Assembly: GCA_040751755.1 (NCBI GenBank)
Contig: JBFMHC010000035.1
Location: forward strand, 124,001 to 188,000
Source: PFJX01 sp040751755
GTDB taxonomy: Bacteria; Pseudomonadota; Gammaproteobacteria; Burkholderiales; Thiobacillaceae
Reading direction: 5' to 3'
Length of the DNA stretch: 64,000 bases
Shown: piece after piece, positions 1 through 9,598 of the stretch
Numbering within the stretch: position 1 is the stretch's first letter
Layout of the letters: every line of letters begins with the position of its first letter
Made by a program: the position numbers and the translations under genes
Notes under the pieces: generated by a model
What the model was told of the DNA's origin: nothing
The model's database searches: none
What the model saw: the letters and a program-made list of their open reading frames with translations, nothing else

Positions 1-1533
<1,533 letters not shown>

Positions 1534-1557
1534 TTGAACTGAACGAGGGTTACGAAC

Positions 1558-2748
1558 ATGGCCAAGGAAAAATTCGAGCGTACGAAGCCGCACGTGAACG
1601 TTGGGACGATTGGACACGTTGACCACGGCAAGACGACGTTGACTGCCGCGATCACCACGATCCTGTCGAAGAAGTTTGGTGGTGCCGCCAAGGGCTACGC
1701 CGACATCGACTCAGCGCCGGAAGAGAAGGCGCGCGGCATCACCATCAACACCGCGCACGTGGAATACGAGACGGCCACCCGTCACTACGCCCACGTGGAC
1801 TGCCCCGGCCACGCCGACTACGTGAAGAACATGATCACGGGTGCTGCGCAGATGGACGGCGCCATCCTGGTCGTGTCCGCCGCCGACGGCCCGATGCCGC
1901 AGACCCGCGAGCACATCCTGCTGGCGCGTCAGGTGGGCGTGCCCTACATCATCGTCTACATGAACAAGGCCGACATGGTCGACGACGCCGAGCTCCTCGA
2001 GCTGGTGGAAATGGAAGTCCGCGAACTGCTGAGCAAGTACGACTTCCCCGGTGATGACACCCCCATCATCATCGGCTCCGCCCTCAAGGCCCTGGAAGGC
2101 GACCAGTCCGACATCGGCGAAGCCTCCATCTTCCGTCTCGCCGACGCCCTGGACAGCTACATCCCCGAGCCCGAGCGCGCCATCGACCAGCCCTTCCTGA
2201 TGCCCGTGGAAGACGTGTTCTCCATCTCCGGCCGCGGCACCGTCGTCACCGGTCGTGTCGAGCGCGGCATCATCAAGGTTGGCGAGGAAATCGAGATCGT
2301 CGGCATCCGTCCCACGCAGAAGACCACCTGCACCGGCGTCGAGATGTTCCGCAAGCTGCTCGACCAGGGTCAGGCCGGCGACAACATCGGCGCCCTGCTG
2401 CGCGGCACCAAGCGCGAAGACGTCGAGCGCGGCCAGGTGCTGTCCAAGCCCGGCTCCATCACCCCGCACACCAAGTTCAGCGCCGAGATCTACGTGCTGA
2501 GCAAGGACGAAGGCGGCCGCCACACCCCGTTCTTCAACGGCTACCGTCCGCAGTTCTACTTCCGTACCACGGACGTGACCGGTTCCATCGAGCTGCCTGC
2601 CGGCACCGAGATGGTGATGCCTGGTGACAACATCAGCATCACGGTGAGCCTGATCGCCCCGATCGCCATGGAAGACGGCCTGCGCTTCGCCATCCGCGAA
2701 GGTGGTCGTACCGTCGGCGCCGGCGTGGTGGCGAAGATCATCGAGTAA
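1558..2748 (+). CDS. tuf: Elongation factor Tu
   Basis: EF-Tu (396 residues, normal length) carries aminoacyl-tRNA to the ribosome as a GTP complex. All G-domain motifs are intact: GHVDHGKT (residues 19-26), the DCPGH switch II motif and NKAD for guanine recognition, followed by the two beta-barrel domains and the usual C-terminus ending in AKIIE. It follows fusA closely and is followed by a hairpin that probably ends the str transcript before rpsJ. Many betaproteobacteria have a second tuf copy elsewhere; that cannot be seen here. Confidence 0.99.
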   Translation: MAKEKFERTKPHVNVGTIGHVDHGKTTLTAAITTILSKKFGGAAKGYADIDSAPEEKARGITINTAHVEYETATRHYAHVDCPGHADYVKNMITGAAQMDGAILVVSAADGPMPQTREHILLARQVGVPYIIVYMNKADMVDDAELLELVEMEVRELLSKYDFPGDDTPIIIGSALKALEGDQSDIGEASIFRLADALDSYIPEPERAIDQPFLMPVEDVFSISGRGTVVTGRVERGIIKVGEEIEIVGIRPTQKTTCTGVEMFRKLLDQGQAGDNIGALLRGTKREDVERGQVLSKPGSITPHTKFSAEIYVLSKDEGGRHTPFFNGYRPQFYFRTTDVTGSIELPAGTEMVMPGDNISITVSLIAPIAMEDGLRFAIREGGRTVGAGVVAKIIE

Positions 2749-2765
2749 AAATAGTCGCAATGTTC

Positions 2766-2795
2766 GAAAAGGGCGGGTATACTCCCGCCCTTTTC
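2766..2795 (+). terminator. Hairpin between tuf and rpsJ, loop resembles a -10 box
   Basis: A perfect 12-bp stem (GAAAAGGGCGGG paired with CCCGCCCTTTTC) encloses the 6-base loop TATACT and ends in a short T run. It has the form of an intrinsic terminator for str. The loop differs from TATAAT at one base and could be the -10 element of an S10 promoter, but no convincing -35 hexamer lies 16-18 bases upstream. Confidence 0.6.
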
Positions 2796-2812
2796 CAGTT
2801 TTGGAAACGAAA

Positions 2813-3124
2813 ATGCAAAACCAGAAGATCCGTATTCGCCTCAAGGCCTACGACTACAGGCTGATCGATCAGTCCGCCATGGAGATCGTGGATACCGCCA
2901 AGCGCACCGGCGCCGTGGTGAAGGGGCCCGTGCCCCTGCCCACCGCCATCGAGCGCTTCGACATCCTGCGTTCCCCGCACGTGAACAAGACCTCCCGCGA
3001 CCAGTTGGAGATCCGCACCCACAAGCGCCTGATGGACATCATCGATCCCACCGACAAGACCGTCGATGCCTTGATGAAGCTGGATCTGCCCGCTGGTGTG
3101 GACGTCGAGATCAAGCTGCAGTAA
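2813..3124 (+). CDS. rpsJ: 30S ribosomal protein S10 (NusE)
   Basis: S10 (103 residues) sits in the 30S head and also acts as NusE with NusB in rRNA antitermination. The start at MQNQKIRIRLKAYD matches the family exactly; an open frame upstream of it is not coding. HVNKTSRDQLEIRTH and the C-terminal AGVDVEIKL are conserved. Only about 18 bases separate the preceding hairpin from the start codon, so the long L4-binding leader known from E. coli S10 operons is absent here. Confidence 0.98.
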   Translation: MQNQKIRIRLKAYDYRLIDQSAMEIVDTAKRTGAVVKGPVPLPTAIERFDILRSPHVNKTSRDQLEIRTHKRLMDIIDPTDKTVDALMKLDLPAGVDVEIKLQ

Positions 3125-3218
3125 GCGTTAAAGATTTACGGCGACGGGGCGGCCTGCGGCCCCGAATGTGAAACGAGCCGGCCAATTGCAGTCGGCACCT
3201 TTTAGAAGGGAACTAGAA

Positions 3219-3863
3219 ATGAGTCTAGGCCTTGTCGGTCGCAAGATCGGCATGACCCGCATTTTCACCGAGGACGGCGTGTCCGTTCCGGTGACCGTGC
3301 TGGACGTGTCGAACAATCGCGTCAGCCAGGTGAAGACGGCCGGCACGGATGGCTACGCCGCCGTTCAGGTCGCCTACGGAACCCGCAAGCCCAGCCGCCT
3401 CACCAAGGCGGTCGCCGGCCATCTGGCCAAGGGTGGTGTGGATGCCGCTGCTGGTATGACTGAATTCCGTGTCAGCGAAGATGTGGCTGCCCAGTATCAG
3501 CCGGGCGCCGCCGTGTCCGTCGAGATCTTCCAGGCCGGTCAGGCTGTGGATGTCTCCGGCGTGACCCAGGGCAAGGGCTTCGCCGGCACCATCAAGCGCC
3601 ACAACTTCAGTTCGCAGCGCGCCTCCCACGGCAACTCCCGCTCCCACAACGTGCCCGGTTCCATCGGTCAGGCGCAGGATCCTGGCCGCATCTTCCCTGG
3701 CAAGCGCATGTCCGGCCACATGGGTGCCGTGAACCGCACCGTGCAGAACCTCGAGGTGGTGCGTGTCGACGCCGAGCGTGGTCTGCTGCTCCTGAAGGGG
3801 GCGGTCCCCGGCTCCAAGGGTGGTGATGTGGTGGTCCGCCCGGCGGTGAAAGGAGCAGCGTAA
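3219..3863 (+). CDS. rplC: 50S ribosomal protein L3
   Basis: L3 (214 residues) is an early 23S rRNA binder whose loop reaches the peptidyl transferase centre. The start MSLGLVGRKIGMTRIF follows a good Shine-Dalgarno (GAAGGGA, 7 bases upstream). Conserved segments include TQGKGFAGTIKRHNF and GSIGQ, the latter carrying the glutamine that PrmB methylates in E. coli. The stop TAA shares one base with the rplD ATG, so the two genes are translationally coupled. Confidence 0.98.
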   Translation: MSLGLVGRKIGMTRIFTEDGVSVPVTVLDVSNNRVSQVKTAGTDGYAAVQVAYGTRKPSRLTKAVAGHLAKGGVDAAAGMTEFRVSEDVAAQYQPGAAVSVEIFQAGQAVDVSGVTQGKGFAGTIKRHNFSSQRASHGNSRSHNVPGSIGQAQDPGRIFPGKRMSGHMGAVNRTVQNLEVVRVDAERGLLLLKGAVPGSKGGDVVVRPAVKGAA

Positions 3864-4486
3864 TGGATCTGAAGCTTATCAACGACCAGGGTCAGGATGC
3901 CGGCGCCGTCGCCGTTGCCGATTCCCTGTTCGCGCGCGAATACAACGAGGCGCTGGTGCACCAGGTGGTTACTGCCTATCTGGCGAACGCCCGTACCGGC
4001 GACCGTGCGCAGCTGACTCGCGCCGAAGTGCGTCATAGCACCAAGAAGCCGTTCAAGCAGAAGGGCACCGGTCGCGCCCGCGCCGGTATGACCTCTTCGC
4101 CGCTGTGGCGTGGTGGTGGTCGCACCTTCCCGAACAAGCCCGACGAGAACTTCTCGCAGAAGATCAACCGCAAGATGTATCGCGCCGGCATCGCCTCCAT
4201 CCTGTCGCGTCTGGCGCAGGATGGCCGTCTGAGCGTGGTCGAGGAGTTGGGTGTCGATGCGCCCAAGACCAAGATCCTCGCCGGCAAGCTGAAGGGCATG
4301 GGCATCACCGACCGCGTGCTGATCATCTCTCCCGTGGTGGATGACAACCTGTGGCTGTCCGCCCGCAACCTGCACAACGTGCTGGTGCTCGAACCCCACC
4401 AGGCCGACCCCGTCAGCCTGATCCGCTACGACCGCGTGCTGATGACGCGCGAGGCGGTGAAGACCTTTGAGGAGATGTACGCATGA
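3863..4486 (+). CDS. rplD: 50S ribosomal protein L4
   Basis: L4 (207 residues) lines the exit tunnel with an extended loop. The loop segment is visible as HSTKKPFKQKGTGRARAG followed by PLWRGGGRTFPNKP. In E. coli L4 also represses its own operon through the S10 leader; no such leader is apparent here. The gene overlaps rplC by one base and rplW by four. Confidence 0.98.
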   Translation: MDLKLINDQGQDAGAVAVADSLFAREYNEALVHQVVTAYLANARTGDRAQLTRAEVRHSTKKPFKQKGTGRARAGMTSSPLWRGGGRTFPNKPDENFSQKINRKMYRAGIASILSRLAQDGRLSVVEELGVDAPKTKILAGKLKGMGITDRVLIISPVVDDNLWLSARNLHNVLVLEPHQADPVSLIRYDRVLMTREAVKTFEEMYA

Positions 4487-4794
4487 ACGCCGTGCCGATG
4501 AAAGAGGAGCGTCTGCTCCAGGTCATCCTCGCCCCGGTCATCTCCGAGAAGGCGACCATGGTGGCCGACAAGCGCGAGCAGGTGATCTTCCGTGTCGCCA
4601 GCGACGCGACCAAGCCCGAGATCAAGGCGGCCGTCGAGCTGCTGTTCAAGGTGCAGGTCAAGGATGTGAAAGTGGCCAACGTCAAGGGCAAGATCAAGCG
4701 CTTCGGACGTTTCTTCGGCCGTCGTTCCGACTGGAAAAAGGCCTATGTGTGCCTGAAGCCGGGTCAGGAACTCAATTTCGCGGCAGGAGAATAA
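4483..4794 (+). CDS. rplW: 50S ribosomal protein L23
   Basis: L23 (103 residues) sits at the tunnel exit and is the docking site for trigger factor and SRP. The chosen ATG overlaps the rplD stop (ATGA) and has GGAG eight bases upstream inside rplD. A second in-frame ATG five codons on matches the E. coli N-terminus, so a start at 4498 is possible. Family segments EERLLQVILAPVISEKAT and GRRSDWKKAYVCL are intact. Confidence 0.97.
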   Translation: MNAVPMKEERLLQVILAPVISEKATMVADKREQVIFRVASDATKPEIKAAVELLFKVQVKDVKVANVKGKIKRFGRFFGRRSDWKKAYVCLKPGQELNFAAGE

Positions 4795-4797
4795 GTC

Positions 4798-5622
4798 ATG
4801 CTGGTTAAAGTCAAGCCTACTTCCGCCGGCCGCCGTGCCGTCGTCAAGGTGGTCACGCCCGGCCTGCACAAGGGCAAGCCGCTTGCCTCCCTGGTGGAGA
4901 AGCAGAGCAGCAAGGCTGGCCGCAACAACAACGGCCACATCACCACCCGTCACAAGGGCGGTGGCCACAAGCAGCACTACCGCGTGGTCGACTTCAAGCG
5001 CAACAAGGACGGCATCGCCGCCAAGATCGAGCGTATCGAATACGACCCGAACCGTAGCGCGCACATCGCCCTGCTGTGCTACGCGGACGGCGAGCGCCGC
5101 TACATCATCGCCCCGCGCGGCGCCGAGGTCGGTCAGCAGCTGATGAGCGGCTCCGAGGCCCCGATCAAGCCGGGCAACTGCCTGCCGCTGCGCAACATCC
5201 CGGTGGGTTCCACCATCCACTGCGTCGAGATGATGCCCGGCAAGGGTGCCCAGATCGCGCGTTCCGCCGGTGCCTCCGTGCAACTGCTGGCTCGTGAAGG
5301 CAGCTACGTGCAGCTGCGCCTGCGCTCCGGCGAGATCCGCAAGGTGCACGTCGACTGCCGTGCCACCCTCGGCGAGGTCGGCAACGAAGAGCACAGCCTG
5401 CGTTCCATCGGCAAGGCCGGTGCAATGCGCTGGCGCGGTGTTCGCCCGACCGTGCGCGGTACCGCGATGAACCCGATCGACCACCCGCACGGTGGTGGCG
5501 AGGGCAAGACCGGCGAGGGTCGCGTGCCCGTTACGCCGTGGGGCGTGCCCACCAAGGGCTACCGCACTCGTAACAACAAGCGCACCGACAACATGATCGT
5601 GCGTCGCCGTCACAAAGCGTAA
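4798..5622 (+). CDS. rplB: 50S ribosomal protein L2
   Basis: L2 (274 residues) binds 23S rRNA near the peptidyl transferase centre and helps join the subunits. The N-terminal half carries the OB-fold RNA-binding region (RHKGGGHKQHYRVVDF). The C-terminal loop NPIDHPHGGGEGKTG contains the conserved histidine implicated in peptidyl transfer. A strong AGGAG lies about eight bases before the ATG. Confidence 0.99.
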   Translation: MLVKVKPTSAGRRAVVKVVTPGLHKGKPLASLVEKQSSKAGRNNNGHITTRHKGGGHKQHYRVVDFKRNKDGIAAKIERIEYDPNRSAHIALLCYADGERRYIIAPRGAEVGQQLMSGSEAPIKPGNCLPLRNIPVGSTIHCVEMMPGKGAQIARSAGASVQLLAREGSYVQLRLRSGEIRKVHVDCRATLGEVGNEEHSLRSIGKAGAMRWRGVRPTVRGTAMNPIDHPHGGGEGKTGEGRVPVTPWGVPTKGYRTRNNKRTDNMIVRRRHKA

Positions 5623-5633
5623 GAGGTATAGAA

Positions 5634-5912
5634 ATGGCTCGTTCCGTTAAAAAAGGCCCCTTCGTTGACGGGCATCTGATGAAGAAGGTCCTGACTGCAG
5701 TGGCGATCAGCGACAAGAAGCCGATCAAGACCTGGTCGCGTCGCTCCACCATCCTGCCCGACTTCATCGGTCTGACGCTCGCCGTGCACAACGGCAAGCA
5801 GCACATCCCGGTGTTCGTGTCTGAAAACATGGTTGGCCACAAGCTCGGCGAATTCGCCCTGACCCGTACCTTCAAGGGTCATGCCGCCGACAAGAAGGCC
5901 AAGAAGAAATAA
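5634..5912 (+). CDS. rpsS: 30S ribosomal protein S19
   Basis: S19 (92 residues) forms a complex with S13 in the 30S head that contacts the A-site tRNA region. The N-terminus MARSVKKGPFVDGHLMKKV and RRSTILPDFIGLT are family hallmarks. The lysine-rich tail KGHAADKKAKKK is normal. It lies 11 bases after rplB in the same operon. Confidence 0.98.
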   Translation: MARSVKKGPFVDGHLMKKVLTAVAISDKKPIKTWSRRSTILPDFIGLTLAVHNGKQHIPVFVSENMVGHKLGEFALTRTFKGHAADKKAKKK

Positions 5913-5923
5913 GGAGAGCAGCG

Positions 5924-6253
5924 ATGCAAGTATCTGCAATTTTGCGTGGCACGCGGCTTTCCGCACAAAAGGCCCGGCTGGTCGCCGACCTGGTGCGCGG
6001 CAAGTCCGTCGACCAGGCCCTCAACATCCTGACCTTCTCGCCCCAGAAGGCCGCCTTCACCATCAAGAAGGTGCTCGAGTCGGCGATCGCCAACGCCGAG
6101 CACAACGAAGGTGCCGACATCGACGAACTCAAGGTCAAGACCATCTACGTCGATCAGGGCCCGGTGCTCAAGCGCTTCACCGCGCGCGCCAAGGGTCGTG
6201 GCAACCGCATTAGCAAACCCACCTGTCACATCACCGTGACGGTCGGCGACTGA
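5924..6253 (+). CDS. rplV: 50S ribosomal protein L22
   Basis: L22 (109 residues) spans the 50S subunit and, with L4, narrows the peptide exit tunnel. The start MQVSAILRGTRLSAQKARLVADLVRG follows GGAGAGC. The extended hairpin near the end (RFTARAKGRGNRISKPTCHITV) is the tunnel loop, the site of macrolide-resistance changes in other species; its sequence appears ordinary. Confidence 0.98.
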   Translation: MQVSAILRGTRLSAQKARLVADLVRGKSVDQALNILTFSPQKAAFTIKKVLESAIANAEHNEGADIDELKVKTIYVDQGPVLKRFTARAKGRGNRISKPTCHITVTVGD

Positions 6254-6263
6254 AGGAAGGCAA

Positions 6264-6965
6264 ATGGGACAGAAGATTCATCCGACCGGCTTCCGGCTCT
6301 CGGTCAACAAGGGCTGGAGCTCGAAGTGGTTCGCGAACAGCAAGACCTATGCGACCACGCTCAACGAAGACATCAAGGTGCGTGACTTCCTGAAGAAGAA
6401 GCTGGCGCATGCCTCGATCAGCAAGATCGTCATCGAGCGTCCCGCGAAGAACGCGCGCATCACCCTGTTCTCCTCGCGTCCTGGCGTCGTCATCGGCAAG
6501 AAGGGCGAGGACATCGAGAAGCTGCGCGCCCAGCTCAACGGCATGATGTCGGTGCCCGTCACCCTCAACATCGAGGAGGTGCGCAAGCCCGAGACCGATG
6601 CCAACCTGATCGCGCAGTCCATCGCCACCCAGCTCGAGAAGCGCATCATGTTCCGCCGCGCCATGAAGCGCGCGATGCAGAACGCCATGCGGTTTGGCGC
6701 CCAGGGCATCAAGATCATGTCCTCCGGCCGCCTGAACGGCGCCGAGATCGCCCGCACCGAATGGTATCGCGAAGGTCGCGTGCCGCTGCACACCCTGCGC
6801 GCCGACATCGACTACGGTGTCGCCGAGGCTCGCACCACTTACGGTGTGATCGGCATCAAGGTCTGGGTTTACAAGGGTGAGAACGTGGGTGGCGCCGAGA
6901 AGCCGGTTGCCGCTCCCGAGCCCGAGCGTAAGAGCCGCCGCCCCGCGCGCGCGCCGAAGGAGTAA
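6264..6965 (+). CDS. rpsC: 30S ribosomal protein S3
   Basis: S3 (233 residues) lies at the mRNA entry pore and contributes to mRNA helicase activity. The KH type 2 domain is evident, with the GXXG loop in RPGVVIGKKGEDIEKLR near residues 72-88. The C-terminal S3 domain includes GAEIARTEWYREGRVPLHTLRA. The basic tail ends in RRPARAPKE. Confidence 0.98.
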   Translation: MGQKIHPTGFRLSVNKGWSSKWFANSKTYATTLNEDIKVRDFLKKKLAHASISKIVIERPAKNARITLFSSRPGVVIGKKGEDIEKLRAQLNGMMSVPVTLNIEEVRKPETDANLIAQSIATQLEKRIMFRRAMKRAMQNAMRFGAQGIKIMSSGRLNGAEIARTEWYREGRVPLHTLRADIDYGVAEARTTYGVIGIKVWVYKGENVGGAEKPVAAPEPERKSRRPARAPKE

Positions 6966-6971
6966 CGAGTC

Positions 6972-7388
6972 ATGCTGCAACCCGCACGCAGAAAATACCG
7001 CAAGGAACAGAAGGGCCGTAACACCGGCCTGGCTACCCGTGGCGCCAAGGTCAGCTTCGGCGAGTACGGCCTGAAGGCTATCGGCCGCGGCCGTATCACC
7101 GCGCGCCAGATCGAGGCCGCGCGTCGCGCCATGACCCGTCACATCAAGCGTGGCGGCCGCATCTGGATCCGCATCTTCCCGGACAAGCCGATCTCCCAGA
7201 AGCCCGCCGAGGTGCGTATGGGTAACGGTAAGGGCAACCCCGAGTACTGGGTCGCCGAGATCCAGCCGGGCAAGGTCCTGTACGAGATGGAAGGCGTGGA
7301 CGAGACCATCGCGCGTGAGGCGTTCCGCCTGGCCGCGGCCAAGCTGCCGATCCCGACCGCGTTTGTGACCCGACATTTTGGGGTGTGA
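6972..7388 (+). CDS. rplP: 50S ribosomal protein L16
   Basis: L16 (138 residues) helps position A-site tRNA. MLQPARRKYRKEQKGRNTG is the classic N-terminus. The segment PAEVRMGNGKGNPEYWVA includes the arginine that RoxA/YcfD hydroxylates in E. coli. It begins six bases after rpsC and runs to within two bases of rpmC. Confidence 0.98.
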   Translation: MLQPARRKYRKEQKGRNTGLATRGAKVSFGEYGLKAIGRGRITARQIEAARRAMTRHIKRGGRIWIRIFPDKPISQKPAEVRMGNGKGNPEYWVAEIQPGKVLYEMEGVDETIAREAFRLAAAKLPIPTAFVTRHFGV

Positions 7389-7389
7389 A

Positions 7390-7593
7390 ATGAAAGCCAG
7401 CGAACTCCGTAGCAAAGGTGTGGGCGAGCTCAAGGATGAACTGAAGGCGCTGTTGCGCGCCCAGTTCAGCCTGCGCATGCAGCTGTCCACCCAGCAGACC
7501 AACAAGACCCACGAGCTGCTCAAGGTGCGCCGCGACATCGCGCGCGTGAAGACCGTCATGCAGCAGGTCAAGGCCGATCAGGCCGGCAACTGA
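7390..7593 (+). CDS. rpmC: 50S ribosomal protein L29
   Basis: L29 (67 residues) is a small two-helix protein near the tunnel exit. I chose MKASELRSKGVGELKDELKALL because it fits family length and follows GGGGTG; a start four codons earlier would overlap rplP. The C-terminal helix LLKVRRDIARVKTVMQQ is typical. Confidence 0.96.
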   Translation: MKASELRSKGVGELKDELKALLRAQFSLRMQLSTQQTNKTHELLKVRRDIARVKTVMQQVKADQAGN

Positions 7594-7604
7594 CGAGTAC
7601 GATC

Positions 7605-7877
7605 ATGACTGAACAAGAAGGTAGCAAAGTCGTTCGCGCCCTCACCGGCACCGTGGTGAGCGACAAGATGAACAAGACGGTGACCGTCCTGGTGGAGCGC
7701 AAGGTCAAGCACCCCATGTACGGCAAGGTCATCCGCCTCTCCAAGAAATACCACGCGCATGACGAGAACAACGAGTTCCACGATGGCGACGTGGTCGTGA
7801 TCGAGGAGTGCCGTCCCCTCTCCAAGACCAAGGCCTGGAAGGTCGCGCGTCTGGTCGAGAAGGCCCGCCTGGTTTAA
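7605..7877 (+). CDS. rpsQ: 30S ribosomal protein S17
   Basis: S17 (90 residues) is a primary 16S rRNA binder with an OB fold. VSDKMNKTVTVLVERKVKHPMYGK and the ECRPLSKTKAWKVARLVEKA region are conserved. This is the last gene of the S10 operon; a promoter-like element and a terminator follow before rplN. Confidence 0.98.
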   Translation: MTEQEGSKVVRALTGTVVSDKMNKTVTVLVERKVKHPMYGKVIRLSKKYHAHDENNEFHDGDVVVIEECRPLSKTKAWKVARLVEKARLV

Positions 7878-7884
7878 AAAGTAC

Positions 7885-7913
7885 TTGCATTGCATGAGGC
7901 CGCGATATATAGT
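7885..7913 (+). promoter_or_regulatory. Candidate spc operon promoter in a hairpin
   Basis: TTGCAT and TATAGT are separated by 17 bases, a plausible sigma-70 promoter for rplN onward. The -10 lies mostly in the loop of a 6-bp hairpin (CCGCGA / TCGCGG, 7900-7918), echoing the tuf-rpsJ junction. A terminator-like hairpin sits only about 15 bases downstream, which makes the assignment uncertain. Confidence 0.4.
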
Positions 7914-7927
7914 CGCGGTCTTTTCGG

Positions 7928-7948
7928 CGCGCACTCGCGCGTTTTTTT
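7928..7948 (+). terminator. Terminator after rpsQ / leader hairpin before rplN
   Basis: A 5-bp GC-only stem (CGCGC / GCGCG) with loop ACTC is followed by seven T residues, the form of an intrinsic terminator at the end of the S10 operon. The remaining 80 bases before rplN contain another hairpin, CGCGGA / TCCGCG (about 7955-7972), with no T run. Confidence 0.6.
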
Positions 7949-8029
7949 AATCTGCGCGGAGTCGCTTCCGCGTTAACCCGAACGGGATCCAAAACTCCCC
8001 GCGATGAGTGGGAAAGTTGGAGAGAAAAC

Positions 8030-8398
8030 ATGATCCAGATGCAATCCATGTTGGACGTGGCCGACAACACCGGCGCTCGCAGCGTCATGTGTATTAAGGT
8101 GTTGGGTGGCTCCAAGCGCCGCTACGCGGGCGTTGGGGACATCATCAAGGTCAGTATCAAGGACGCCGCTCCGCGCGGCCGTGTCAAGAAGGGCGACGTC
8201 TACAACGCCGTCGTCGTGCGTACCGCCAAGGGTGTCCGTCGCGCCGACGGTTCCCTGATCAGGTTCGACAAGAATGCCGCGGTGCTGCTCAACAACAAGC
8301 TTGAGCCGATCGGCACGCGTATTTTTGGCCCTGTTACGCGCGAACTGCGTACCGAGCGATTCATGAAGATCGTCTCGTTGGCCCCTGAAGTCCTGTGA
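8030..8398 (+). CDS. rplN: 50S ribosomal protein L14
   Basis: L14 (122 residues) forms an intersubunit bridge and binds the RsfS silencing factor. MIQMQSMLDVADNTGARSVMCIKVLGG is the canonical N-terminus, and the protein ends in the usual RFMKIVSLAPEVL. It opens the spc operon after a 152-base gap and follows GGAGAG. Confidence 0.98.
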   Translation: MIQMQSMLDVADNTGARSVMCIKVLGGSKRRYAGVGDIIKVSIKDAAPRGRVKKGDVYNAVVVRTAKGVRRADGSLIRFDKNAAVLLNNKLEPIGTRIFGPVTRELRTERFMKIVSLAPEVL

Positions 8399-8408
8399 GG
8401 AGCTGATC

Positions 8409-8723
8409 ATGCAAAAGATTCGCAAGGGTGACGAGGTGGTCGTGCTGACCGGCAAGGACAAGGGCAAGCGTGGCACCGTGCTGCGCGTGCTGGAGTCCGC
8501 CCTGGTCGTCGAGGGTGTCAACCGGGTGCGCAAGGCGGTCAAGCCGAACCCGATGCGTGGCACCCAGGGCGGCTTCCAGGACAAGGATATGCCCATCGAT
8601 ATTTCGAATGTGGCCCTGTTCAACCCCGTGACTGGCAAGGGTGACCGGGTTGGTATCAAGACGCTGGAGGACGGGCGCAAGGTGCGCTTCTTCAAGTCCA
8701 ACGGCGAAGTTGTGGACGCGTAA
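8409..8723 (+). CDS. rplX: 50S ribosomal protein L24
   Basis: L24 (104 residues) is an assembly initiator of the 50S subunit. The KOW motif is visible at the N-terminus (KGDEVVVLTGKDKGKRGTVLRVL). The C-terminal GRKVRFFKSNGEVVDA is normal. It is 10 bases after rplN with GAGGAG before the start. Confidence 0.98.
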   Translation: MQKIRKGDEVVVLTGKDKGKRGTVLRVLESALVVEGVNRVRKAVKPNPMRGTQGGFQDKDMPIDISNVALFNPVTGKGDRVGIKTLEDGRKVRFFKSNGEVVDA

Positions 8724-8733
8724 GGGGTAGACC

Positions 8734-9273
8734 ATGGCGCGCATGTACGATTTTTACAAAGACACCGTGGTCAAGCAGCTGACTGACCAGTTCGGCTACA
8801 AGTCCCCGATGGAGGTGCCCCGCATCACCAAGATCACCCTCAACATGGGTGTTGGTGAGGCCGTGGGTGACAAGAAGGTGATGGACTTCGCGGTTGGCGA
8901 CATGACCAAGATCGCCGGTCAGAAGCCCGTTGTCACCAAGTCCCGCAAGTCGATCGCCGGCTTCAAGATCCGCGACAACTATCCGGTGGGTTGCATGGTC
9001 ACCCTGCGCCGCGAGCGCATGTACGAATTCCTCGATCGCCTGATCACCGTCGCCATCCCGCGTATCCGCGATTTCCGTGGTGTCGGCGGCAAGGGTTTTG
9101 ATGGCCGTGGCAACTACAACATGGGCGTCAAGGAACAGATCATCTTCCCGGAGATCGAGTACGAGAAGATCGATGCCCTGCGCGGCATGAACATTACGGT
9201 GACCACGACGGCCAAGACCGACGAAGAGGCGAAGGCCTTGCTGGTTGCGTTCAAATTCCCCTTTAAGAATTGA
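8734..9273 (+). CDS. rplE: 50S ribosomal protein L5
   Basis: L5 (179 residues) belongs to the central protuberance, binding 5S rRNA and touching P-site tRNA. Conserved segments are PRITKITLNMGVGEAVGDKK, KSRKSIAGFKIRDNYPVGCMVTLR and the IPRIRDFRGV loop. In E. coli the S8 repressor site lies near this start; I could not confirm an equivalent structure. Confidence 0.98.
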   Translation: MARMYDFYKDTVVKQLTDQFGYKSPMEVPRITKITLNMGVGEAVGDKKVMDFAVGDMTKIAGQKPVVTKSRKSIAGFKIRDNYPVGCMVTLRRERMYEFLDRLITVAIPRIRDFRGVGGKGFDGRGNYNMGVKEQIIFPEIEYEKIDALRGMNITVTTTAKTDEEAKALLVAFKFPFKN

Positions 9274-9280
9274 GGTTGCA

Positions 9281-9586
9281 ATGGCCAAGCTTGCATTGAT
9301 CAACCGTGAAGAGAAGCGCCGCAAGATGGTGAAGAAGTACGCTGCCAAGCGTGCCGAGCTGAAGTCCATCATCCGCGACGTGAACCGTAGCGACGAAGAC
9401 CGCATGGCGGCCCAGGAGAAGCTGCAGTCCCTGCCGCGCGACGCCAGCGAAAGCCGCCTGCGCAACCGCTGCCAGCTCACCGGTCGTCCGCGTGGCGTGT
9501 TCCGCAAATTCGGCCTGTGCCGCAACAAGATCCGCGAGATCGCCATGCGTGGCGAGATCCCGGGCGTCGTCAAAGCCAGCTGGTAA
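9281..9586 (+). CDS. rpsN: 30S ribosomal protein S14 (long, zinc-free type)
   Basis: S14 (101 residues) is a 30S head protein. The start MAKLALINREEKRRKMVKKYA follows GAGG; an open frame upstream overlaps rplE and is not coding. It is the long form: the two CXXC pairs of the short zinc-binding form are missing, and only single cysteines remain in RNRCQLTGRPRG and FGLCRNKIRE. Confidence 0.97.
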   Translation: MAKLALINREEKRRKMVKKYAAKRAELKSIIRDVNRSDEDRMAAQEKLQSLPRDASESRLRNRCQLTGRPRGVFRKFGLCRNKIREIAMRGEIPGVVKASW

Positions 9587-9598
9587 GGGAGAACCGAG

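Noticed and set aside
1711..2844. A 377-codon open frame antisense to tuf
   Set aside because: It lies opposite a highly conserved gene and has the His, Asp and Val bias expected of an antisense shadow.
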